In this document: piece by piece, positions 24,625 to 32,549 of the stretch | Position numbering within the stretch: the stretch's first letter is position 1 | Layout: each line of letters opens with the position of its first letter | Notes under the pieces: model-generated | What the model saw: only the letters and a program-made list of their open reading frames with translations | Database searches by the model: none | Told to the model about the DNA's origin: nothing | DNA from: Solirubrobacter phytolaccae | GTDB taxonomy: Bacteria > Actinomycetota > Thermoleophilia > Solirubrobacterales > Solirubrobacteraceae | Direction of reading: 5' to 3' | DNA length: 64,000 bases | Assembly: GCF_027587195.1 (NCBI RefSeq) | Contig: NZ_JAPDDP010000016.1 | Coordinates: 1 to 64,000 of the forward strand | Position numbers and translations under genes: made by a program

Positions 24625-25482
24625 GTGGACGACCCCGTGATCCTGACGTGCGCCGTCTCCGGCGCGCTCGCCTCGCGCGACCAGTGCCCGGCGATCCCGT
24701 ACACGCCTTTGGAATACGCGGCCGAGGCGCGGCGGATCGCCGACGAGGGCGGCGTGATGATCCACATCCACGCGCGCCGGCCCGACGGCACGCCGTCGCA
24801 CGCGGTGGAGGACTTCGCGGCGATCACGGACGCGATCCGCGCGGAGGTCGGGCGCGGGCTGATCATCAACTACTCGACGGGCGCGCTGGGCGTGCCGCTC
24901 GAGACCAAGCAGGCGTATCTGCGCGAGCTGCGGCCCGAGGTCGGCGCGCTGAACATGGGCTCGATGAACTACGCCAAGTACTCGGCCCGTCGCAAGGACT
25001 TCGTGTTCAAGGCCGTGTTCGAGAACTCGTTCGACGACATCACTGCGCTGCTGGCGACGATGGTCGAAACCGGCATCCGGCCTGAGCACGAGTGCTTCGA
25101 CTCCGGGCACGTGGCGTCCTTGGATCCCCTGCTCGACATGGGCGTGCTGACGCCGCCGCTGCAGGTGTCGTTCGTGATGGGCGTGACCGGCGGCATCCGG
25201 CCGACCGCCCGCAACGTCGCGCACATGGCCGAGCAGGTGCCGGACGTGCCGCACCAGTGGGGCGTGATCGGCATCTCCCGCGCCCAGTGGGGCCTGCTCG
25301 CCGCCGCGCTGTCGCTGGGCGGGAACATCCGCGTCGGGCTCGAGGACAACTTCTACCTGCCCGAGGGCGAGATGGCGCGGTCGAACGGGGACCTCGTGGC
25401 GCGCGGCGCGCGGATGGCGATCGACGCGGGACGCAAGCTGGCGACCGTCGACGAGGCGCGCGCGCTGCTGGGTCTGTCGTGA
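24625..25482 (+). CDS. 3-keto-5-aminohexanoate cleavage (BKACE, DUF849) enzyme
   Basis: 285 residues, full length for the family. It begins ILTCAVSGALASRDQCPAIPYTP, with Zn ligands in MIHIHARRPDG (His 47, His 49) and the late GLEDNFYLPEGEMARSNGDLV containing the third-ligand Glu. GSMNYAK and HECFDSGHVASL are typical substrate-pocket segments. It would convert a beta-keto acid plus acetyl-CoA to acetoacetate and a new acyl-CoA, which fits the CoA-ester operon around it. Start GTG 24625; its stop overlaps the thioesterase start (GTGA). Confidence 0.9.
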   Translation: MDDPVILTCAVSGALASRDQCPAIPYTPLEYAAEARRIADEGGVMIHIHARRPDGTPSHAVEDFAAITDAIRAEVGRGLIINYSTGALGVPLETKQAYLRELRPEVGALNMGSMNYAKYSARRKDFVFKAVFENSFDDITALLATMVETGIRPEHECFDSGHVASLDPLLDMGVLTPPLQVSFVMGVTGGIRPTARNVAHMAEQVPDVPHQWGVIGISRAQWGLLAAALSLGGNIRVGLEDNFYLPEGEMARSNGDLVARGARMAIDAGRKLATVDEARALLGLS

Positions 25483-26252
25483 GCGCGTTCTACGTGCCGT
25501 TGGGCGAGGGCCGGTTCCGCGCGACCGAGCGGACGAGCGGGCCGTGGGACCCACAGCACCAGCACGCCGGGCCGCCGTCGGCCCTGCTGCTGCGCGCGTT
25601 CGAGCAGCTCGACGGCTCGGAGCTCGTGATCGCGCGGATGACGGTCGAGATCCTCGGGCCGGTCCCGATCGGCGAGCTGGAGGTGCGTGCCGAGGTCGAG
25701 CGGCCAGGACGGTCGGTCGAGCTGCTGGCGGGAACGCTGAGCGCGGACGGGCGCGACGTGCTGCGGGCACGGGCGTGGCGGGTACGGGCCTCGCCGGTGG
25801 GGATGCCCGAAGATAAAGCCCCAGGTCCTTTAACTTCGCTGCCCGACGCCGACGACGTGCCGCCCGCGGCGCTCGGCGAGGCGTTCGGGTACGCGCACGC
25901 CGTCGAGTGGCGGTGGGTGCGCGGCGGCTGGCTGGACCGCGGGCCGGCGACCGTGTGGACGCGGATGAAGCTCCCGCTCGTGGAGGGCGAGGAGCCGTCG
26001 CCGCGGCAGCGCGTGGTGGTCGTCGCCGACTCCGGCAACGGCGCGTCGAACGTGCTCGACTGGAGCCGCTACCTGTTCATCAACACCGAGCTGACCGTGC
26101 ACTTCGCGCGCGAGCCGGTCGGCGAGTGGGTGCTGCTGGACGCCGCGACGCAGCTCGCGGAAGGTGGGGCGGGGCTCGCTTCGAGCGTGCTCAGCGACCG
26201 GTCGGGACCGGTTGCGCGCGGCGCGCAGGCGTTGTTCGTCGCGCCACGATGA
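25479..26252 (+). CDS. Acyl-CoA thioesterase-like protein (double hot-dog)
   Basis: 257 residues. N-terminal hot-dog half contains QHQHAGPPSALLLRAFEQ and ARMTVEILGPVPIGELEV; C-terminal half contains GASNVLDWSRYLFINTELTVHFAREPVGEW with the usual hydrolase pattern. TesB-like thioesterases release free acids from CoA. Between the halves, residues 110-120 (PEDKAPGPLTS) are encoded by a copy of palindromic repeat family 1, read in frame. The 3' end overlaps the P450 gene by 62 bp. Last gene of the acyl-CoA operon. Confidence 0.75.
   Translation: MSAFYVPLGEGRFRATERTSGPWDPQHQHAGPPSALLLRAFEQLDGSELVIARMTVEILGPVPIGELEVRAEVERPGRSVELLAGTLSADGRDVLRARAWRVRASPVGMPEDKAPGPLTSLPDADDVPPAALGEAFGYAHAVEWRWVRGGWLDRGPATVWTRMKLPLVEGEEPSPRQRVVVVADSGNGASNVLDWSRYLFINTELTVHFAREPVGEWVLLDAATQLAEGGAGLASSVLSDRSGPVARGAQALFVAPR
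25808..25838 (+). repeat. Palindromic repeat family 1, copy B (inside a coding region)
   Basis: Core TAAAGCCCCAGGTCCTTTA at 25814-25832 with arms CGAAG/CTTCG. It is the most diverged copy (two unpaired positions) and lies in the frame GAT AAA GCC, so its TAA is not read as a stop. Confidence 0.85.
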
Positions 26253-27486
26253 CGCGGCCGTCGGCCTGCGGCGCGAGGGTGATGCTGCGGTGCTTGGTGC
26301 CCTCCGAGCGTGGCGTCGCCGGTTGCAGGTCCACCACCGCGTCGGCGATCGCGCGCAGCACCCAGCGCATCTCGAACAGCGCGAAGGTCGCGCCGAGGCA
26401 GCGGCGCACGCCACCGCCGAACGGGATCCACGTGTAGGTCCCGGCGGGCTGCTCGAGGAACCGCTCGGGGCGGAACACGAGCGGGTCCGGGTAGGTGTCC
26501 TCGCGCGTGTGCACCAGATGGATCGACGGGACGACGGCGACGCCCGCGGGCAGTTCGTAGCCGCCGATCTCGTACGGCGCCTTGAGCATCCGGATCACGG
26601 CCGGGATGACCGGGCGCAGGCGCAGCGTCTCCTTGCACACGGCGTCCAGGTAGTCGTCCTCGCCCTCGCGCAGCCGCGCCCACGCGGCGGGATGGCGGGA
26701 GAGCCGCTCGAGCGCCCAGGCGAGCGCGGTCGCGGTCGTCTCGTGCCCGGCCGCGAGCAGCGTCACGAGCTCGTCGATCAGCGTCGCGTCGTCCATGTCG
26801 GTGCCGGACATCAGCAGCGAGAGGATGTCGTCCTTGTGGTCGAGCTCCGGGTCGGCGCGGCGGGCGGCGATCAGCTCCGCGAGCAGCCGGTCGACCTCGG
26901 CGCGCACGCGGCCGTACACGTAGTGGTTGGCGCGCTTGCCGCCGACCACGGCGAGCACGAGCGAGCTCGGACGGCCGACGAACTCGAGCAGCGTGTTGAT
27001 CGCGTCGCGCAGGCGCTCGTCGCGCGTGCCGAAGATCGCGCGCATGATGATCTCGAGCGTCAACGCCTGCGTTCGCAGGCGGGTGGGGAGCGGCTCGCCC
27101 GTCGGCCAGCTCGCGACCTCCTCACGCGCGATCTCGCGGATCATGTCGCCGTAGGCCTGCATGCGCTCGCCGTGGAAGGGCGGCAGCATCAGCTTGCGCT
27201 GCTGCAGGTGCTCCTTGCCGTCGAGCAGCAGCACGCTGCGCGGGCCGAGCAGCGGCTTGAGGATCGCGTTGCCCTCCCCGGCGTGCAGGACGTTCGGGTC
27301 TCCGGTGAAGACCTGCTTGACGTGGTCTGGGTGGCCGAGCAGCACCCACGGCGCGTGCTGCTCGACGTGCAGCGTGATGACGTCGCCGTAGCGGGCGCGC
27401 AGCCGGCGCGAGTACGGGCCGGGGCGCGAGAGCCAGCCCATCGTCTGCAGGATGTGAGGACCTGACGGGCCGGGCGGGAGGCTCAT
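26191..27486 (-). CDS. Cytochrome P450
   Basis: 431 residues. I-helix oxygen-activation motif AGHETT, K-helix ExxR in KETLRLRP, PERF (FRPERFLE) and the haem-thiolate loop PFGGGVRRCLG, with Cys as axial ligand. It resembles soluble actinobacterial P450s acting on fatty or terpenoid substrates; no ferredoxin or reductase partner is nearby except the distant rubredoxin. ATG 27486 overlaps the stop of the stress-protein gene (ATGA). The 3' 62 bp overlap the thioesterase gene on the other strand. Confidence 0.9.
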   Translation of the reverse strand: MSLPPGPSGPHILQTMGWLSRPGPYSRRLRARYGDVITLHVEQHAPWVLLGHPDHVKQVFTGDPNVLHAGEGNAILKPLLGPRSVLLLDGKEHLQQRKLMLPPFHGERMQAYGDMIREIAREEVASWPTGEPLPTRLRTQALTLEIIMRAIFGTRDERLRDAINTLLEFVGRPSSLVLAVVGGKRANHYVYGRVRAEVDRLLAELIAARRADPELDHKDDILSLLMSGTDMDDATLIDELVTLLAAGHETTATALAWALERLSRHPAAWARLREGEDDYLDAVCKETLRLRPVIPAVIRMLKAPYEIGGYELPAGVAVVPSIHLVHTREDTYPDPLVFRPERFLEQPAGTYTWIPFGGGVRRCLGATFALFEMRWVLRAIADAVVDLQPATPRSEGTKHRSITLAPQADGRVIVARRTTPARRAQPVPTGR

Positions 27487-27983
27487 AGCGGTTTCGGCTT
27501 TGGCTTCGGCTTGGGCTTGCTGTGCGGCGGTTTCGGCTTTGGCTTCGGCGGCTCGTCGCGGGGATCGGGCGCGCCTTCGGGCCAGGCGACGATCACGGTG
27601 CAGGGCGCGTGATCGATCACCCAACGCTGATCATGCCCGATCGAGTGCGGGCCGATGTGACGTCCGTCACGCGCGACCACCAGCACGTCGTGCTCCTGCG
27701 CCAGCGCGTAGACGATCGTCTCGGCGACGCCGGTCTCCGCGCGCTTGGTCGTCGCGTATCCGAGCCGCTCCTCCGCATCCTCGAGCAGCGCGAGCGCGGC
27801 CTCGCCGGCGAGCGCGTGCATCCGCTCCATCACCTCGTGGTGGCGATGCCCGCGGCCGGGCAGGTCGACCGTGTCGACGTGGACGAGCGTGACCTCGGTC
27901 GCGTGCAGTTGCGCGACCGCGTCGATCGCGGCCTCCCAGCCGCCTTCGGTGATCCAGGCGAGGACGTTCACACCGTCAGCCAT
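27483..27983 (-). CDS. Universal stress protein with Lys-Pro tail
   Basis: 166 residues. A UspA-like fold: VNVLAWITEGGWEAAI start, LVHVDTVDLPGRGH, and a C-terminal nucleotide-loop region VVARDGRHIGPHSIGHDQRWVIDHAPCTVIVAW. The ATP-loop glycines are altered, so nucleotide binding is doubtful. The last 25 residues are a PKPKPKP-type tail built from a 22 bp direct repeat, unusual for the family. It overlaps the permease gene by 16 bp and the P450 gene by 4 bp, so all three are one transcript. Confidence 0.8.
   Translation of the reverse strand: MADGVNVLAWITEGGWEAAIDAVAQLHATEVTLVHVDTVDLPGRGHRHHEVMERMHALAGEAALALLEDAEERLGYATTKRAETGVAETIVYALAQEHDVLVVARDGRHIGPHSIGHDQRWVIDHAPCTVIVAWPEGAPDPRDEPPKPKPKPPHSKPKPKPKPKPL
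27489..27549 (-). repeat. 22 bp direct repeat encoding the Lys-Pro tail
   Basis: Identical 22 bp units at 27489-27510 and 27528-27549 (plus-strand reading), 39 bp apart, with further partial TTTGGCTTCGG units between. Slippage in a Lys-Pro coding tract is the simplest cause. Confidence 0.7.
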
Positions 27984-29146
27984 AGGGCGACCGTAGCGCC
28001 GATCAGGATCGGGGGGACCGAGAGCGCGCCGAGGAGGTGGAACTCGCGGTGGCTGACCTCCTCGCCCTGCTCGCGCAGCACGCGGCGCCAGAGGAGCGTC
28101 GCGAGCGAGCCCGTGTACGTGAGGTTCGGCCCGGCGTTGACGCCGATCAGCACCGCGAGCACGATGTGCGGGCCCGCCGCGGCGGCCGCGGGCAGCAGCA
28201 CGAGCAGGGCGGGGACGTTGTTGAGGACGTTCGCGAGTGCCGCAGCGAGGAACGTCGCGCCGAGCAGCGCGAGCAGCCCCGTGCCGTGCGGGAGGATGTC
28301 CTCGACGACGTCGGCGAGCCCGGCGTCGGCCAGGGCGCGGACGATCAGCCCGAGGCCGAGCACGAACGCGATCAGCGGCAGGTCGATCGCCTTCAGCCGC
28401 GGGACCATCGCCAGCGCGCCGAGCACGGCGGGGTACGCCGCGTCGATGCCCAGCGGGCCCGCGGCGACGAACCCCGCGAGCGTGAGCGCGAGGATGATCA
28501 GCGGCCGCTTCGGGAGCGGCGGCAGGTCGGTGCGGGGCGCGCGGCCGGGCGTCTCGAGCGCGTTCCGGAACACGCGGCGGAGCACGAGCCACTCGATCGC
28601 GACTGCGACCGCGGTCGGCAGCGCCATCTTCGCCGCGAAGCCCGCGAACGACAGCTCCGTCGCCTTGAACGCGAGCAGGTTCGTGAGGTTGGAGATGGGC
28701 AGCAGGAGGGAAGCGGAGTTGGCCAGGTGGGAGGTCGCGTAGACGTGCGGCCGGCCGGGCATGCGCGCCTTCGCGGCGGCGGCGAAGGCGGCGGGCGTGA
28801 GCAGCACCACGGTCGCGTCGAGCCCGAGCACGGCGGTCACCGCGACGGCGGCCGCGAACACGTACGCGAGCAGCCGCGGACCCGAGCCGCGCGCGCGGGC
28901 CGCCATCCGCGCGGCGAGCGCGTCGAACAGCCCGGCCCGCCGGCACCCGTCACCGAGCACGAGCAGCGCCGCGAGCACGACGAGCGTGGACGCGAGCGAC
29001 TCGGCCTCGTCCAGCGCGTCGGCCGGCTCGAGCACGCCGATCACGAGCAGCAGTGCCGCGCCCGCCAGCGCGACCAGGGCCTCGGGCGCGCGCCGCGCGA
29101 TCGCGGCGGCGATGGCGGCGACGAGCGCCGCCGCGGCGAAGATCAC
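27968..29146 (-). CDS. ArsB/NhaD-superfamily permease
   Basis: 392 residues, about 11 membrane helices. Family features are two re-entrant-like hairpins: SNLTNLLAFKATELSF and, in the second half, GVNAGPNLTYTGSLATLLWRR. ArsB members export arsenite and relatives carry citrate, Na+ or other anions; no arsR or arsC is near, so substrate is open. GTG 29146. It overlaps the stress-protein gene. A copy of palindromic repeat family 1 lies 13 bp upstream of the start. Confidence 0.8.
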   Translation of the reverse strand: MIFAAAALVAAIAAAIARRAPEALVALAGAALLLVIGVLEPADALDEAESLASTLVVLAALLVLGDGCRRAGLFDALAARMAARARGSGPRLLAYVFAAAVAVTAVLGLDATVVLLTPAAFAAAAKARMPGRPHVYATSHLANSASLLLPISNLTNLLAFKATELSFAGFAAKMALPTAVAVAIEWLVLRRVFRNALETPGRAPRTDLPPLPKRPLIILALTLAGFVAAGPLGIDAAYPAVLGALAMVPRLKAIDLPLIAFVLGLGLIVRALADAGLADVVEDILPHGTGLLALLGATFLAAALANVLNNVPALLVLLPAAAAAGPHIVLAVLIGVNAGPNLTYTGSLATLLWRRVLREQGEEVSHREFHLLGALSVPPILIGATVALWLTV

Positions 29147-29159
29147 GCGCGCCCCGCGC

Positions 29160-29188
29160 GAACATAAAGCCCCAGGGGCTTTATGTTC
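29160..29188. repeat. Palindromic repeat family 1, copy C (perfect)
   Basis: A perfect 29 bp palindrome about one central A, with halves GAACATAAAGCCCC and GGGGCTTTATGTTC. It follows the DUF2804-like stop (29187-29189, overlapping by 2 bp) and precedes the permease gene. Confidence 0.9.
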
Positions 29189-29825
29189 ACCACAGCGCCT
29201 CGTGGCGTTCCATCACGCCGTAGCCCTCGGCGAGCGTCTCGCCCGTCGGCAGGCGTCCCGTGAACGTGCCGAACGGCTGCTCGTAGTCGGAGGCGAGCAC
29301 GAGGTAGTTCTCCTTCTTCGCCCGCGTGGCGGACGCGGTGAAGCGCAGGTCGGCGACGCCGTCGAGGCCGTCGAAGACGACCGCGCCGACCTCGTGCGGG
29401 ACGCCGTCGAGCCAGACGGTGCGCTCGCTCGGCGACCCGTCGTGCAGGCCGTCGACGAGGTTCCAGACGACCGGCGTGCCGTCGACGGTGCGCCCCGCGC
29501 CCGCCGACCACATCCAGGACGTGCGCCGCGCGTGGCGGCCGTGGGACTCGTCGAGCAGGCCGGGCAGGTCGATGTCCTTCCCCAGCACGGTCCCGCGCAC
29601 GCGGAGCGGCGTCTTGCGCGTGAACGCCGGGCCGGTCGTGACCTCGATCGGCTCGCCGTGGTCGACCTGCAGGTCGAACGGCGCACGCGTCCCCTCGTGC
29701 AGCGTCGTCCCGTCCCACACGGCCCACCAGGAGCGGCGGATCACGCCGACGCGGGCGTGCGCGACGCACAGCATCGTGTCGGGGCCGAACGCGCCGATCC
29801 AGCGCCAGGATTTCCGTAGCGGCAT
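29187..29825 (-). CDS. DUF2804-like protein
   Basis: 212 residues, shorter than usual DUF2804 proteins (~330). KSWRWIGAFGPDTMLCVAHARVG, WWAVWD, an internal HARRTSWMWSAG and the C-terminal YEQPFGTFTGRLPTGETLAEGYGVMERHEALW are typical of that family (function unknown, lipocalin-like beta structure suggested). ATG 29825 is preferred over GTG 29834 because TATCGT (29835-29840, minus strand) abuts the GTG and would make a leaderless ATG start. It diverges from the nitrilase operon over a 16 bp palindrome. Confidence 0.6.
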   Translation of the reverse strand: MPLRKSWRWIGAFGPDTMLCVAHARVGVIRRSWWAVWDGTTLHEGTRAPFDLQVDHGEPIEVTTGPAFTRKTPLRVRGTVLGKDIDLPGLLDESHGRHARRTSWMWSAGAGRTVDGTPVVWNLVDGLHDGSPSERTVWLDGVPHEVGAVVFDGLDGVADLRFTASATRAKKENYLVLASDYEQPFGTFTGRLPTGETLAEGYGVMERHEALW

Positions 29826-29834
29826 GCGGTTCAC

Positions 29835-29840
29835 ACGATA
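29835..29840 (-). promoter_or_regulatory. -10 box of DUF2804-like gene
   Basis: TATCGT on the minus strand lies nine bases before the ATG at 29825; the -35 region falls on the TTGACT/AGTCAA palindrome. Confidence 0.45.
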
Positions 29841-29855
29841 TGCTCAGCCACCGGA

Positions 29856-29871
29856 TTGACTCGTTAGTCAA
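29856..29871. promoter_or_regulatory. Operator-like palindrome TTGACT-CGTT-AGTCAA
   Basis: A perfect 6+4+6 inverted repeat between divergent genes. The downstream operon encodes a TetR repressor, so this is the likeliest autoregulatory operator. A strong ribosome site AAGGAGG follows at 29879-29885. Confidence 0.6.
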
Positions 29872-29895
29872 CCCGACGAAGGAGGACACTTCCCC

Positions 29896-30720
29896 GTGCG
29901 CGCCGCCGCCGTTCAGCTGCAGTCAACCCCTGACCGCGACCGCAACCTCGCCACCGCCGACCGCCTGACGCGGGCGGCCGCCAAGGCGGGCGCCGAGCTC
30001 GTGGTCCTGCCGGAGAAGTGGCCCGCGCTGGGCACGCCGGAGCAGACGATCGCCGCGGCCGAGCCGCTGGACGGTCCCGTCGCGCAGTGGGCGCGGAGCC
30101 TCGCGCGCGAGCTGTCGATCGACCTGGTCGCGGGTTCGTTCACCGAGCAGGGCGAGCCGCGGCACAGCAACACGTCGCTGCACGTCTCGCCGGACGGCGA
30201 GATTCGCGCGACCTACCGCAAGATCCACATGTTCGACGTGGAGGTCGGCGGGCGCGTCTACAAGGAGTCCGCCAACGAGGCGCCGGGCGAGGAGATCGTC
30301 GTCTCGGAGACGAGCGACGGCACCGGGCTCGGCCTCTCGATCTGTTACGACGTCCGCTTCCCGGAGCTCTACCGCATCCTCGCGGTCAAGGGCGCGGAGA
30401 TCGTCGCCGTCCCGGCCGCGTTCACGTTCGCGACCACGCGCGACCACTGGGAGATCCTGCTGCGCGCCCGCGCGATCGAGGGGCAGGCGTTCGTCGTCGC
30501 CGCCAACCAGATCGGCGAGCACGCGCCCGGCATCCGCTCCGGAGGCCGGTCGATGGTCGTCGACCCGTGGGGCGTCGTCCTCGCGACCGCGCCGGACACG
30601 GAGACGTTCGTCGTCGCCGAGCTGGACCTCGAGCGCCAGGCCGAGATCCGCCGCACGCTGCCCTCGCTCGCCAACCGGCGCCCGGAGGCGTACGTGTGGC
30701 CGTCCGAGATCCCCGCGTGA
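29896..30720 (+). CDS. Carbon-nitrogen hydrolase (Nit2/omega-amidase-like)
   Basis: 274 residues. Catalytic triad of the nitrilase superfamily: Glu in VVLPEKWPALG (about 41), Lys in YRKIHMFDV (about 112) and Cys in SICYDVRFPEL (about 153). The Nit2/deaminated-glutathione amidase branch has the same IHMFDV and RFPELYR segments, so it likely hydrolyses an amide such as 2-oxoglutaramate. GTG 29896 has the good ribosome site AAGGAGG ten bases upstream. Its stop overlaps the TetR start (GTGA). Confidence 0.9.
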   Translation: MRAAAVQLQSTPDRDRNLATADRLTRAAAKAGAELVVLPEKWPALGTPEQTIAAAEPLDGPVAQWARSLARELSIDLVAGSFTEQGEPRHSNTSLHVSPDGEIRATYRKIHMFDVEVGGRVYKESANEAPGEEIVVSETSDGTGLGLSICYDVRFPELYRILAVKGAEIVAVPAAFTFATTRDHWEILLRARAIEGQAFVVAANQIGEHAPGIRSGGRSMVVDPWGVVLATAPDTETFVVAELDLERQAEIRRTLPSLANRRPEAYVWPSEIPA

Positions 30721-31313
30721 CGAAGGCGGCGCCCGTCGACAAGCGGCGGATCATCCTCGACGCCGCCGTCCGCGTGTTCGCGCGCGACGGGTTCCACAAG
30801 TGCCGCGTGTCGGACATCGCGGATGAGGCGGGCGTGGCCTACGGGCTCGTCTACCACTACTTCAAGTCCAAGGACCAGGTGCTCGACACGCTCTTCCTCG
30901 AGCGCTGGGAGGTCCTGCTCGAGGCGATCCGCCACACGGACGCGACGGACCTGCCCGCCGAGGAGAAGCTGCACGCGATCGCGGGCTTCATCATCGACTC
31001 CTACCGTCACGATCCCGACCTGATGAAGGTCATCATCGTCGAGGTCACGCGGGCCGCGAACTCGTTCGGCGCCGTCCACATCCGCAAGATCGACGAGGCC
31101 TACGCACTCATCCGGGGGGTGGTCGAGAAGGCGCAGCAACGCGGCGAATTCCGGTCCGAGATCCCGGCCGAGTTCGCGGTCATGTCCTTCTACGGCGCGA
31201 TCGAGCAGGTGTTGACGGGATGGATCTTCGGGCTGCTCGACGAGGGTGAGGACGCGTACGACAGCGCCAAGGCCCACATCGTCCAGACCATCTGCGGTGG
31301 CCTGGCCGCATAG
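30717..31313 (+). CDS. TetR-family transcriptional regulator
   Basis: 198 residues. N-terminal HTH: RRIILDAAVRVFARDGFHKCRVSDIADEAGV-AYGLVYHYFKSKDQVL is a textbook TetR DNA-binding domain. The C-terminal ligand domain (FIIDSYRHDPDLMKVIIVEVTR) resembles FadR-like/TetR_C fatty-acyl regulators. Translationally coupled to the nitrilase gene, so it probably represses its own operon through the TTGACT/AGTCAA palindrome at 29856-29871. Its TAG stop lies in the -10 box of the next gene. Confidence 0.9.
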   Translation: MTKAAPVDKRRIILDAAVRVFARDGFHKCRVSDIADEAGVAYGLVYHYFKSKDQVLDTLFLERWEVLLEAIRHTDATDLPAEEKLHAIAGFIIDSYRHDPDLMKVIIVEVTRAANSFGAVHIRKIDEAYALIRGVVEKAQQRGEFRSEIPAEFAVMSFYGAIEQVLTGWIFGLLDEGEDAYDSAKAHIVQTICGGLAA

Positions 31314-31316
31314 ACT
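31311..31316 (+). promoter_or_regulatory. -10 box of the envelope gene set
   Basis: TAGACT, overlapping the TetR stop codon, ends eight bases before the ATG at 31325. Confidence 0.45.
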
Positions 31317-31324
31317 CCGCCGCT

Positions 31325-31459
31325 ATGGACAACGATCTCGTCAAGCGCCTGGCCTGGTCTGGCCTGCTCGCCGGCGTCGGAGCACTGGCCTCGATCGCGA
31401 CGACGCGTCTCGCCGCGGTGGTTTTCCGCCGCATCTTTGGGGAAGATCCGCCGGAGTGA
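31325..31459 (+). CDS. Small membrane protein, DUF4235-like
   Basis: 44 residues with one membrane helix (SGLLAGVGALASIATTRLAAVVF) followed by RRIFGEDPPE, the ending typical of DUF4235 proteins found in actinobacterial envelope clusters. It is shorter than usual DUF4235 (about 80-90). ATG 31325 follows a TAGACT box by eight bases; TGA overlaps the next GTG (GTGA). First gene of a four-gene operon. Confidence 0.65.
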   Translation: MDNDLVKRLAWSGLLAGVGALASIATTRLAAVVFRRIFGEDPPE

Positions 31460-32091
31460 GCACGAACGATCCCGACCGCACCCAGGAGTGGGACGCTCCG
31501 CCGGACCTCGTGCCGCCCGGCACGCCCGCCGAGGCGGGCAGCGCCGCCGCGGGCTCGACGGCCGCTGAAGCCACGGCCGCCGCGGCCGCACGCGAGGCGG
31601 AGGAGCAGGCCGAGCGCCAGAAGGCCGAAGCCCGTGGCGCCGAGCTGCGCGCCGAGCTGCGCGAAACCGACGCGCGCCGCGCCGAGGAGGAGACGGCCAA
31701 GGCGCATGAGCAGGCCGAGGCCGCTCGCCGCGAAGAGGAGAAGCAGACCCGCAAGGAGCGGCGCGCGCGCCAAGAGGCCGAGCGGGCCGAAGCCGAAGCG
31801 CGCCGTGCACGTGAGCAGGCCGGGGCCGCGGAGCGGCTGAAGGTCGAGTCCTCCACGCCCGCCAAGGAAGCGCCCGCGACCGTCTCGGGCGCCAACGTCA
31901 TGAGCCCGGGCCTCGGCTCGGACACCGACCCGGCCGTCGCCGCGTCGGCGGCCGGCGGGGCGGCGTACCGTCCGCCCGTCGCCAAGGAGCCGGGCGAGCC
32001 CGGCCCGCTCGACCGTCCCGAGGTGCTCGCGGGCGCCGTGTTCGTGGGCGCCTTCCTGGCCGCTCGCATCTTCAAGAGGCTGGTCGACTAG
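31456..32091 (+). CDS. Coiled-coil protein with C-terminal membrane anchor
   Basis: 211 residues, family not recognised. A Pro-rich start, then about 100 residues of Ala/Glu/Arg coiled coil (REAEEQAERQKAEARG onward), a flexible linker, and one C-terminal helix LAGAVFVGAFLAARIF with basic end KRLVD. It would be a tail-anchored protein with a long helical arm in the cytosol. The stop shares a base with the next start (TAGTG), so it is coupled to the Holin-X gene. Confidence 0.7.
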   Translation: MSTNDPDRTQEWDAPPDLVPPGTPAEAGSAAAGSTAAEATAAAAAREAEEQAERQKAEARGAELRAELRETDARRAEEETAKAHEQAEAARREEEKQTRKERRARQEAERAEAEARRAREQAGAAERLKVESSTPAKEAPATVSGANVMSPGLGSDTDPAVAASAAGGAAYRPPVAKEPGEPGPLDRPEVLAGAVFVGAFLAARIFKRLVD

Positions 32092-32549
32092 TGCCCCCGG
32101 AACATCAGACATCAGAGCTCGCGAAGGCGATCCAAGAGGTCACCGAGAAGGGGCAGCTGCTGGTGCGCGAGGAGATCGCGCTGGCCAAGGCCGAGGTGAC
32201 CGAGAAGGTCACCGGCCTGGTCAAGGGCATCGCCGTCGGCGCCGCCGCCGGCATCTTCGTGCTCGCGGGGCTCATCTACTTCCTGCACTTCCTCGCGCTG
32301 CTGATCGCGGACGTGCTCGGGTCCAACCCGTGGCTCGGCTACCTGATCCTGTCGGGCGCGCTGTTCCTGTTCGGCGGCATCGCGGGCTTCTTGGCCGCGC
32401 GCTTCTTCAAGAAGGGCACGCCGCCCACCCCGCAGATGGCGATCGAGGAGGCACAGCTCATCAAGGCCACGATTCAGTCGTCGCAGCCGGCCACGCCCCA
32501 GGGCGTCGTGGCGCCGACCACCCCCGGCAAGGTGGAGGCCAAGCGATGA
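32091..32549 (+). CDS. Actinobacterial Holin-X (holin superfamily III) protein
   Basis: 152 residues. N-terminal amphipathic helix (LAKAIQEVTEKGQLLVREEIALAKAEV) followed by two membrane helices (VGAAAGIFVLAGLIYFLHFL and GYLILSGALFLFGGIAGFL) and a polar tail, the layout of the Phage_holin_3_6 family. Despite the name these are chromosomal envelope proteins in actinobacteria, and no prophage genes are near. GTG start overlaps the previous TAG; stop overlaps the DUF3618 start (ATGA). Confidence 0.8.
   Translation: MPPEHQTSELAKAIQEVTEKGQLLVREEIALAKAEVTEKVTGLVKGIAVGAAAGIFVLAGLIYFLHFLALLIADVLGSNPWLGYLILSGALFLFGGIAGFLAARFFKKGTPPTPQMAIEEAQLIKATIQSSQPATPQGVVAPTTPGKVEAKR

Noticed and set aside
27968-29146. 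Arsenic-resistance operon
   Set aside because: Only a permease of the broad ArsB/NhaD superfamily; no arsR, arsC or arsA gene.
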